Shown here one piece after another: positions 14,120 through 20,892 of a stretch of 21,852 nucleotides of DNA. The DNA is from a virus, in IMG/VR virus record IMGVR_UViG_3300010391_000452, positions 1 to 21,852 of that record; one strand, given 5' to 3'. A program made the position numbers and the translations under genes. The notes beneath the pieces are model-generated. The model made no database searches. It saw only the letters and a program-made list of their open reading frames with translations, and was not told the DNA's origin. How positions within the stretch are numbered: the first letter of the stretch is position 1; each line of letters starts with the position of its first letter.

Positions 14120-14634
14120 TAATCGGAAAAGGAGACATTGCTAGTATCTTAAAGGACAGAGATGATTGGTTGTTTTTTGCTTCTGGTGTGAGTAACAGTC
14201 AAGAAATAAAAGAATCCGAGTATACCCGAGAGAAAGAACTACTAAATCAGGTATTCCTCCAAACAGTTCCTCTGCTTACGCAGTCTAAAGACAGAAAGAT
14301 AGTTTATTTTAGTTCCTTAGCCGCTTTTTATGTCGATAGTAGATATTACAGACACAAAAGAGAGATGGAAGAACTTGTTAAAACTTTCCCAAGTTACGCA
14401 ATTGTACGCATAGGTAATATCTTGTGGGGTAAAAACCCTCACACTCTTATAAATTCTATGAAAGAAAGGGTCAAAAATGGTGAACCATTAGAAATAAGAG
14501 ACGAATATCGGTATGTAGTCGATAAAGAGGAGTTTTTGTACTGGGTCGGAGTTATTCCAGAGTGGAATGTTGAGCTGAGTATTCCAGGTAGACGTATGAA
14601 GATTAGAGAAATAGTAAAGGAATACGTATTATGA
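14116..14634 (+). CDS. Short SDR-like nucleotide-sugar reductase/epimerase (172 aa)
   Basis: A 172-residue protein with short-chain dehydrogenase landmarks but no full N-terminal cofactor loop: MIIGKGDIA replaces GxxGxxG. IVYFSSLAAFY contains the catalytic Ser region, Y77-Y-R-H-K81 is a YxxxK pair, and YAIVRIGNILWG follows as in sugar epimerases. About a third of a normal extended SDR is missing, mainly between strands 2 and 4 and at the C-terminus. It may be a specialised minimal reductase or a degenerate partner. Overlaps with both neighbours (ATGA) suggest it is still expressed. Confidence 0.6.
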   Translation: MIIGKGDIASILKDRDDWLFFASGVSNSQEIKESEYTREKELLNQVFLQTVPLLTQSKDRKIVYFSSLAAFYVDSRYYRHKREMEELVKTFPSYAIVRIGNILWGKNPHTLINSMKERVKNGEPLEIRDEYRYVVDKEEFLYWVGVIPEWNVELSIPGRRMKIREIVKEYVL

Positions 14635-15446
14635 TCTCAATTTTTGCTAAACCACCATTTATGATGAAGCATCTCCAAAGAGTATCATCAACGATTCGTG
14701 GTGAACAGATTGCGGCTTATATGGGAGGAGCTAGGCTTAATCCTCCAAGTGGATATGAAAATGACGTATGTATCTATGTAAAACCTCACATTAAGTCTGG
14801 GAGCGATTTTCACTTCGAGAAAAATTCATATATTGATATTCACGATGGGTGGGAGCTGACAGAAACCTTACAAAGGTATCCTGAAGTTGGAGTTATAGCT
14901 TACTCTGACTTGGCTATGGAAGCTCTCTCGTTTCTGAAGAATCGCAAAGTCCTTATTCCTCATCATCATCTTAATTTTGAAAGAGTAAGAAGAGAAAGAG
15001 ACACTATCAAAAAAGTTGGAATAACAGGATCACAGAGAGCATTTGATCATATTCCACAGGAAATAAAGGATGGACTGAGTAAAAGAAATATCAAACTTGA
15101 GTTTCACTCTCTTTTTTATCCAAGAATGGCTGTATCTAAGTTTCACGAGAGTTTAGATATACATTTACACTGGCGGCCTTATTTGAAAAGGAAATTGTCA
15201 GCTCCTTTCAAGATAATTAACGCCGCTTCTTTTGGCGTACCTACGATTGCGCTTGATGAACCAAGTTTTGATGAAATGGAAGGCTGTTATATTCCAGTTA
15301 AGACCCCAGAAGAGTTTTTGGAGAAACTAGATGGACTAATAGCCTCGAAAGAGTTATATGACGCTATTGCGAGATTATGTATTGAGAAATCAGAAAAATA
15401 TCACATAGAGAATATAGCAAAGTTATATTCAGCACTAGATCAATGA
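14631..15446 (+). CDS. GT-B glycosyltransferase (GT4-like)
   Basis: A 271-residue protein with a GT-B-type C-terminal half: HLHWRPYLKRKLSAPFKIIN then AASFGVPTIALDEPSFDEM corresponds to the donor-sugar segment of GT4 enzymes, in which a small-residue-rich helix precedes a conserved acidic residue. PVKTPEEFLEKLDGLI follows as in that family. The N-terminal acceptor half is shorter than usual (GT4 enzymes are mostly 350-400 residues). No membrane segment is present. It probably adds a sugar to a glycan begun by the DxHC enzymes; the donor is unknown. Coupled by ATGA to both neighbours. Confidence 0.7.
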   Translation: MISIFAKPPFMMKHLQRVSSTIRGEQIAAYMGGARLNPPSGYENDVCIYVKPHIKSGSDFHFEKNSYIDIHDGWELTETLQRYPEVGVIAYSDLAMEALSFLKNRKVLIPHHHLNFERVRRERDTIKKVGITGSQRAFDHIPQEIKDGLSKRNIKLEFHSLFYPRMAVSKFHESLDIHLHWRPYLKRKLSAPFKIINAASFGVPTIALDEPSFDEMEGCYIPVKTPEEFLEKLDGLIASKELYDAIARLCIEKSEKYHIENIAKLYSALDQ

Positions 15447-15838
15447 AAATAGGGATAACATTTGGAGCTTTTGACTTATTACATCCTGGTCACATTCTCT
15501 TCCTAAGAGAGTGTAAAGAGAGATGCGACACTTTATATGTTGCTTTACAAGTTGATCCGAGTGTAGAAAGAAAAGAAAAAGGTAAACCAGTTCAGAGTAT
15601 ATGGGAAAGATATCTCCAACTTAAAGGAAATAGAGATGTAGACGTAATAATTCCCTATGAAAGTAATCGAGACTTAATAAACATACTGGAGACAAAGGGA
15701 TTTGATGTAAGGTTTTTAGATAATAACTATCAAGAACATCCAGAGAAAATAATTGGTAAGGACATTGTTCCCATCGAATATATCTATAGAGGACACGATT
15801 ATTCATCCACTGAGTTAAGAAAAAGACTTAAAAGATGA
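15443..15838 (+). CDS. Cytidylyltransferase-family nucleotidyltransferase (TagD / HldE C-domain-like)
   Basis: A 131-residue enzyme that joins a sugar- or polyol-phosphate to a nucleotide. It shows the two family signatures: H14-P-G-H17 (FGAFDLLHPGHILFL) and SSTELR (121-126), the ISSTxxR motif. Size matches glycerol-3-phosphate cytidylyltransferase (TagD), but VDPSVERKEKGKPV also resembles the adenylyltransferase half of HldE. Lying immediately before HddA- and GmhA-type genes, it is the best candidate for the last step of a nucleotide-activated heptose pathway. Nucleotide preference (CTP or ATP) cannot be read from the sequence. Confidence 0.75.
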   Translation: MKIGITFGAFDLLHPGHILFLRECKERCDTLYVALQVDPSVERKEKGKPVQSIWERYLQLKGNRDVDVIIPYESNRDLINILETKGFDVRFLDNNYQEHPEKIIGKDIVPIEYIYRGHDYSSTELRKRLKR

Positions 15839-16800
15839 TAATAACTAAAACACCGCTGCGACTGAGCCTACTAGGAGGTAACACAGATTTCCGAGAGTAT
15901 TATCTCAACTATAGTGGATTAGTTTTAACAACGACAATTGATAAGTACATCTATTGCATTGTCAAAAAACGTTTTGATGATCTAATAATTATTAACTACA
16001 CAATCAAGGAAACAGTAAATAATGTTAATGATCTTAAGCACGATCTCGTAAGAGAGTCTTTAAAACTACTTGGAATTGAAAAGGGTATTGAAATATCATT
16101 TATGTCGGATATTCCAACTCGTGGTACAGGATTAGGATCAAGTAGTGCTGTAACAGTTGGAGTACTAAACGCTCTACATACTTATCTCGGAGATCAAGTT
16201 AGTTTATGGCAACTTGCTGATGAAGCTATAAAAATTGAATTGGACATACTCAAGAAGCCTATCGGTGTACAGGATCAGCACGCAGTTGTATTAGGAGGAT
16301 TGAGGGCAATATCATTGCCACAATCTGGTCAGGTTGAGGGACAAATGGTAAAGATTGATGAATCTGTTAAACAAGACTTCAATAATAGTTTGATGCTCTT
16401 ATATACAGGACTAGACCGAAGCTCAGACGAAATTTTATCTTCATTTAATTTGAAAAGAGACAAAGCGCTTCTTGATCAAAATAAAGTACTTGCAAATGAT
16501 GGTATAGCCGCTCTCCTTAAAGGCAATCTTCGGAGGTTTGGCGAACTTCTGGATATCTATTGGACTGTTAAGAAACAGTTAAGTAACAAAATAAGTAATT
16601 CCAAGATTGACGAAATGTATAAGTTAGCCAAAGATGCTGGTGCTATAGGAGGAAAAATAGTTGGAGCGGGTGGTGGTGGATTTTTACTGGTGATGTTTCC
16701 ATCGAACAAAAGAGCTTCGGTCCGAAAGGCATTGAAAGATTATAAAGAGTTGACGTTCAGATTTGGAGAAGAAGGAAGCAAGATTATATTTAACGCATGA
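15835..16800 (+). CDS. hddA: GHMP kinase, D-glycero-D-manno-heptose 7-phosphate kinase type
   Basis: A 321-residue GHMP kinase. TPLRLSLLGGNTDF at the N-terminus is the substrate-side motif typical of the heptose/fucose kinase subgroup. PTRGTGLGSSSAVTVG (94-109) is the ATP-binding loop, and GGKIVGAGGGGF (272-283) is motif 3. HddA makes heptose 1,7-bisphosphate for GDP-heptose, and this gene is followed by a GmhA-type isomerase, which supplies its substrate from sedoheptulose 7-phosphate. Length is normal and all motifs look intact. The main alternative within the family is an L-fucose kinase-like activity, less likely given the neighbours. Confidence 0.8.
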   Translation: MIITKTPLRLSLLGGNTDFREYYLNYSGLVLTTTIDKYIYCIVKKRFDDLIIINYTIKETVNNVNDLKHDLVRESLKLLGIEKGIEISFMSDIPTRGTGLGSSSAVTVGVLNALHTYLGDQVSLWQLADEAIKIELDILKKPIGVQDQHAVVLGGLRAISLPQSGQVEGQMVKIDESVKQDFNNSLMLLYTGLDRSSDEILSSFNLKRDKALLDQNKVLANDGIAALLKGNLRRFGELLDIYWTVKKQLSNKISNSKIDEMYKLAKDAGAIGGKIVGAGGGGFLLVMFPSNKRASVRKALKDYKELTFRFGEEGSKIIFNA

Positions 16801-17234
16801 TGAAAGAACTTGTAGACCTTATAAAAATGGCTCGTAGGGTGTTTGTCTGTGGCAATGGTGGCAGTGCTGCAACTGCAGAACATTTTACTAACGATTTATT
16901 TTCAAAAGGCATAAAGGCGATGTGTCTTAATAGCAATACTTCAATAATGACTATGATTGCTAATGATTTTGGATATCAGTATGTATTCAGTAATCAAATG
17001 AATGTTTATGCAACTCCGCACGACCTACTGGTTGTTTTTTCTGGTAGTGGCAATTCTCCGAATATAGTAGAGGTATTAAAACAGGGTATCTGCCCTAAAT
17101 TTGCTATTTTAGGGATGGGTGGTGGCGAAGCCGCAAAATTAGCGGATCATTATCTGATTGTTAACTCAAACAAATATGAAGTAATAGAGAACAAACACTT
17201 GTGGATTGCCCATAAGGTTAAAAAACTACTATGA
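16797..17234 (+). CDS. gmhA: SIS-domain isomerase, sedoheptulose 7-phosphate isomerase-like
   Basis: A 145-residue sugar isomerase domain. VFVCGNGGSAATAEHF (15-30) and FSGSGNS (81-87) are the phosphate-binding segments, and the C-terminus IENKHLWIAHKV keeps the His pair seen at the end of GmhA. GmhA turns sedoheptulose 7-phosphate into D-glycero-D-manno-heptose 7-phosphate, the substrate of the preceding kinase. The protein is about 45 residues shorter than usual and lacks most of the N-terminal helical hairpin that helps build the tetramer, so assembly may differ. It starts at tandem ATGs (16797 and 16800) in an overlap with hddA. Confidence 0.75.
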   Translation: MMKELVDLIKMARRVFVCGNGGSAATAEHFTNDLFSKGIKAMCLNSNTSIMTMIANDFGYQYVFSNQMNVYATPHDLLVVFSGSGNSPNIVEVLKQGICPKFAILGMGGGEAAKLADHYLIVNSNKYEVIENKHLWIAHKVKKLL

Positions 17235-18145
17235 GATATTTAGTAACAGGAGGAGCTGGATTTATAGGGAGTCATTTAGTAGATAGGCTACTGAAAGACA
17301 GTGATAACCATGTAATAGTATTAGACGATTTCTCTGAAGGAAAATGGGAAAATCTCCCATCAATTAAGACTAAAAACATGGTTGTATTCGGTGGATCTAT
17401 CTTAGACGATAACTCCTTCATCTATGAGAAAATAGATACCGTGTTTCATCTCGCTGCTTTGACTCGACCGAGAGAGTCAATGTTCAAACCAGAAGAATTT
17501 ACTCGTATCAATGTAGACGGAACCGTTAGAGTCTTAAAAAACTGTAGAGATAATAATGTAAAAAGGGTAGTTTTCATGTCCAGTGCCGCAACATATGGTC
17601 ATTTACCTCTACCTTTATACGAAGGTATGATTCAAGATCCCGCTAGTCCTTATGCTCTTACAAAGGTTGTTGGAGAGAGTTACTGTAAGTTATTCCAAAA
17701 GTTGTATGGCTTGAACATTAACTGCATAAGACCATTTAATGTCTATGGTCCTAGACAAAATCCGCACGGAGGATATGCTGGAGCTGTACCTAAATTCATA
17801 GATACTCTTAAAGAGGGTGGCAAACCCTTTATTACTGGAGATGGAAATCAAGTTAGAGACTTTGTTTATATAGATGACGTGGTCGATTTAATCCTTCTCG
17901 CAGCAGGATCTGAGATATCTGGGGAAGTATTTAATGCTGGATCTGGTAAAAACATCTCTATAAATGATCTGTATTCCGTGATATGCGAACTCATGGGGAA
18001 AAAGGTAACTCCAGAACACGTTTTACCAATGTTTGAGCCAGAGACATTAGCAGATATATCAAAAGCTGAAAAAATGTTAGGTTGGAAGCCAAAATTTCCA
18101 TTAGAGGAAGGTCTAAAAAGAACTATAGATGTACAAGGGAATTAA
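17231..18145 (+). CDS. NAD-dependent nucleotide-sugar epimerase/dehydratase (GalE-like extended SDR)
   Basis: A full-length 304-residue extended SDR. The cofactor loop is GGAGFIG (7-13), HLAALTRP follows strand 4, SSAATYG (117-123) carries the catalytic Ser, and Y141-A-L-T-K145 is the YxxxK pair. NVYGPRQNPHGGYAGAVPKF and VRDFVYIDDV are typical of UDP-glucose/UDP-GlcNAc 4-epimerases and related dehydratases. It lies directly after the heptose genes, where bacterial clusters often place an NDP-sugar epimerase. The exact substrate cannot be decided from motifs. Confidence 0.85.
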   Translation: MRYLVTGGAGFIGSHLVDRLLKDSDNHVIVLDDFSEGKWENLPSIKTKNMVVFGGSILDDNSFIYEKIDTVFHLAALTRPRESMFKPEEFTRINVDGTVRVLKNCRDNNVKRVVFMSSAATYGHLPLPLYEGMIQDPASPYALTKVVGESYCKLFQKLYGLNINCIRPFNVYGPRQNPHGGYAGAVPKFIDTLKEGGKPFITGDGNQVRDFVYIDDVVDLILLAAGSEISGEVFNAGSGKNISINDLYSVICELMGKKVTPEHVLPMFEPETLADISKAEKMLGWKPKFPLEEGLKRTIDVQGN

Positions 18146-18161
18146 AAAACCAGGTGAAATC

Positions 18162-18476
18162 GTGAAACATATACTATGTGTGTGTGATCATGGGAATAAT
18201 AGGTCTGTAACTATGTCTCATATTCTAAAATATGTAAGTAATTTTGAAACTTTGACGGCTGGGCTTGGTTATCACACTCCCGAAACACTAAAAATGTTGT
18301 TTGACTGGGCTGATGTAATTACTGTTCCAGAAGAAAAGTTGCTCCTTTTGATTCCAGAAGAATATAAATCAAAAATAAAATTCTATAACATTGGTGAAGA
18401 TGTTTATCCGAGACCTTTTAATAAGCAACTTTACTCAAAAGCTAATGCGCTGATGGAGGCAGATCCAATAGAATGA
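18162..18476 (+). CDS. CX5R phosphatase-like protein (COG4551/low-molecular-weight PTP type)
   Basis: An ATG at 18129 would overlap the epimerase gene, but AGGTGA (18153-18158) is a ribosome binding site for GTG 18162, and the fold starts there: KHILCVCDHGNNRS puts the P-loop C8-X5-R14-S15 at the N-terminus, as in small tyrosine-phosphatase-like proteins. FDWADVITVPEE and NIGEDVYPRPFN follow in the usual order, the latter a possible general-acid loop. Length is 104 residues. It could control a host or phage kinase, or remove a phosphate in sugar-nucleotide synthesis, where the cassette otherwise lacks a phosphatase. The active-site Cys and Arg are intact; function is inference. Confidence 0.6.
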   Translation: MKHILCVCDHGNNRSVTMSHILKYVSNFETLTAGLGYHTPETLKMLFDWADVITVPEEKLLLLIPEEYKSKIKFYNIGEDVYPRPFNKQLYSKANALMEADPIE

Positions 18477-19243
18477 AAATAACAATTATTGGTGCAGGTT
18501 GGGTGGGGAAAGCAATGAAACAGCTTTTTCCTGATGCTTGCGTTTATACACATCATATAGGAACCAAAGAGAAAGCAAATGAAGGAGACATCGCCTTTAT
18601 ATGTGTTCCTACGCCTTATACAGTCGATTCTAAGGGCCTTGAGGGTCGATTAGACACGTCTATAGTGGAAGAATGTGTAAGGTGGTGTAAATGTCCTATA
18701 ATTGTTATCAGATCGACAATAAACCCTGGTGATTCGGACTTCCTCTCTCTTAAATACAAGAAACGGATCGTTTTTCAACCAGAGTACCTCGGGGAAACTC
18801 CCCAACATCCGTTTTTAGATCAAAAAAATACCCCGTTTATGATAATTGGAGGAAAACCGAAAGACAGAAGAGAACTTATTAGCTTATATACTTCTGTCTA
18901 TAATGCCAATGTTAAGATCAGACAGGTAACAACTACCGAGGCCGAAGTGATTAAGCTTACTGAAAATCGAGCTATAGGATGTAAAGTTGCAGAATGCCAA
19001 GAATTGTATGACGTTTGTGAGATGGCTGGAGTTGATTACTATACAATTCGAGATGCAGTTTATGGTGACGACCCCCGCTTCAATCTCTGGTGGACATTCG
19101 TGTTCGAAAAGAGGGGTTTTAACTCAAAGTGTATTCCTAAAGATGTTTACGGGTGGTGTGCGTGGGCGGAGAGTGTTGGATATAATCCAGAAATTACCCG
19201 AGCGATATTAGAAAGAAATAAAAAATGGCTAACTACGATTTAA
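18473..19243 (+). CDS. Truncated UDP-glucose/GDP-mannose dehydrogenase-family protein
   Basis: A 256-residue protein with the first two of the three family domains. IIGAGWVG (5-12) is the NAD loop, FICVPTPYTVD and VIRSTINPG follow, VFQPEYLGE contains the substrate-site PEYL, and KLTENRAIGCKVAECQELYD is the central helix with its catalytic Lys. FNSKCIPKDVYGW puts the catalytic Cys at C220, in the position of the G-x-C-x-P-K-D motif. The C-terminal nucleotide-sugar-binding domain (about 120 residues) is missing. Either this is a minimal enzyme or it has a changed substrate. Family oxidises UDP-hexoses to uronates. Overlaps with both neighbours. Confidence 0.75.
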   Translation: MKITIIGAGWVGKAMKQLFPDACVYTHHIGTKEKANEGDIAFICVPTPYTVDSKGLEGRLDTSIVEECVRWCKCPIIVIRSTINPGDSDFLSLKYKKRIVFQPEYLGETPQHPFLDQKNTPFMIIGGKPKDRRELISLYTSVYNANVKIRQVTTTEAEVIKLTENRAIGCKVAECQELYDVCEMAGVDYYTIRDAVYGDDPRFNLWWTFVFEKRGFNSKCIPKDVYGWCAWAESVGYNPEITRAILERNKKWLTTI

Positions 19244-20856
19244 GCATACTTATTCCTGGTCGTAATGAAGAGCTGATGGGTCGTACTATTCAAGATATTC
19301 TTGAAAATATACAAGGTAATACGGAAATAATTGCTATTTTGGATGGGTATATACCAAATCCTGGTCTAAAACCAGATCCTAGACTCACAATTATTTACAA
19401 TCCAGAACCTGTTGGTCAAAGAGCTGCTGCAAATCAGGCAGCGAGAATTGCAAAAGGTAAATATGTTATGAAAGTTGATGCTCACTGTGCCTTTGATAAA
19501 GGTTTTGATATCAAAATGATAACTGATATGCAAGACGATTGGACAATGATTCCTACAATGAAGAACTTGCACGCCTTCGATTGGGTTTGTCCAGATGATC
19601 ACAGAAGATATCAAGGTCCGTCTGGTCCTTGTAAAGATTGTGGTAAACCGACAGTGAAAGATATTGTGTGGATTCCAAAAGCAAGTCCGAATAGTCATTC
19701 TTTCAGATTTGATAAAACAATGCATTTTCAGTACTTCAATGAGTACTCCAAAAGACCAGAAGTACAAAAGGGAATTGAAGTAAACGGTGTTTACGATCCG
19801 TTATTAAGAGAAACACTAAGTATCCAGGGATCATGTTTTATGTGTACTAAGGAGAAATTCTTTGAACTTGGCCTTTGCGGTGAGGAATTTAATAGTTGGG
19901 GACAACAAGGAGTCGAGGTAGCCTGTAAAACATGGTTATCTGGAGGTCGGGTGGTTGTTAGTCTGAAAACTTGGTATGCTCATATGTTTAGAACTCAAGG
20001 TGGAGACTTCAGTTTTCCTTACTCTAATCCTCAATCAAAGGTTCAAGAAAATAGGGAATTGTCTAGACAACTGTTTCAACACGATGGCTGGCCCAAAGCA
20101 ACTCGTAAATTTCAGTGGTTATTGGATAGATTCAACCCTCCAGATTGGGATAAATTAACTAAAGGAATTTGTTACTACTCAGACAATGAACTTGATGGAA
20201 CCAAACTTGGCGAAGAAGTAAAGGCTAGACTTAAGAAAATAAGTCAAGACAAGAATATCCCAATTACTACGGCTTGTCTCAAGAAGATTGATCTAGGAGT
20301 TAAAAACGTACACTTTCCCTCTATGAAACGAGGAATATATACGATGTTTAAACAGATTCTTGCTTCTTTGGAAAATAGCACAGCAGATATAGTTTACTTA
20401 TGTGAAGCTGATGTACTGTATGATTCTTCTCATTTTGATTTCACTCCACCAAGAAATGACATCTACTACTATAACCAGAACAACTGGCAACTGAGAGTGG
20501 ATGATGGATTTGCCGTATATTTTGATTGTAAAAGAGTAAGTCAATGTTGTGCATATCGAGAACTTTTAATAGAACACTATAGGAAGAGACTCAAGATGGT
20601 TGAAGAGATCGGTTTTAGTAGAGCTATGGGATTTGAGCCAGGTAGTCATAATAGACCAGAGAGGGTTGACGATGTTAAATCTGACATTTGGAGATCAGAG
20701 ATTCCTAGTATTGATTTAGCACATGGAAAAAATGTTACCAGTCGTCATTGGAGACAACAGGATTTTAGGAATCAAAGAAATTGTCAAAATTGGCAAGAAG
20801 GATACAGTATTCCAGAGTGGGGAGAAACAAAAGAGATTATTAAGCTTCTTAAGTAA
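19225..20856 (+). CDS. Two-domain glycosyltransferase: DxHC GT-A domain with zinc-ribbon-like insert plus second GT-A-like domain
   Basis: A 543-residue protein, the third DxHC paralogue and the only fused one. Residues 1-305 carry LSILIPGRNEE, D85-A-H87-C88 (VDAHCAFDKGFD), ETLSIQGSCFMCTK, VACKTWLSGG and TWYAHMFRTQGGDF; the last recalls the late HVFR segment of polypeptide GalNAc-transferases. An insert holds C122, H126, C136 and C139 in C-x3-H...C-x2-C spacing, likely a small zinc site. Residues about 312-543 form a second domain with CEADVLY (393-399) as a possible metal motif and a conserved-looking DDGFAVYF strand, resembling another GT-A fold. It may add two sugars in sequence. It overlaps the previous gene by 19 nt and closes the cassette. 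Confidence 0.75.
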   Translation: MANYDLSILIPGRNEELMGRTIQDILENIQGNTEIIAILDGYIPNPGLKPDPRLTIIYNPEPVGQRAAANQAARIAKGKYVMKVDAHCAFDKGFDIKMITDMQDDWTMIPTMKNLHAFDWVCPDDHRRYQGPSGPCKDCGKPTVKDIVWIPKASPNSHSFRFDKTMHFQYFNEYSKRPEVQKGIEVNGVYDPLLRETLSIQGSCFMCTKEKFFELGLCGEEFNSWGQQGVEVACKTWLSGGRVVVSLKTWYAHMFRTQGGDFSFPYSNPQSKVQENRELSRQLFQHDGWPKATRKFQWLLDRFNPPDWDKLTKGICYYSDNELDGTKLGEEVKARLKKISQDKNIPITTACLKKIDLGVKNVHFPSMKRGIYTMFKQILASLENSTADIVYLCEADVLYDSSHFDFTPPRNDIYYYNQNNWQLRVDDGFAVYFDCKRVSQCCAYRELLIEHYRKRLKMVEEIGFSRAMGFEPGSHNRPERVDDVKSDIWRSEIPSIDLAHGKNVTSRHWRQQDFRNQRNCQNWQEGYSIPEWGETKEIIKLLK

Positions 20857-20886
20857 TTGTCTCCAATCAATATCATTCTTTATTCT
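20857..20886 (+). promoter_or_regulatory. Weak promoter-like pair before the second structural gene
   Basis: TTGTCT (20857-20862) and TATTCT (20881-20886) are separated by 18 bp, the same spacing as the two stronger promoters. Each box matches the consensus at only four of six positions. The following ATG at 20893 would lie at about the transcription start, as it does for the RHH gene. It is listed as a possibility only. Confidence 0.25.
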
Positions 20887-20892
20887 TAGCTC

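Noticed and set aside
20836-20857. Possible terminator at the end of the glycan cassette
   Set aside because: ATTATTAAG and CTTAAGTAAT form a weak AT-rich stem with a bulge over the stop codon, and no T run follows.
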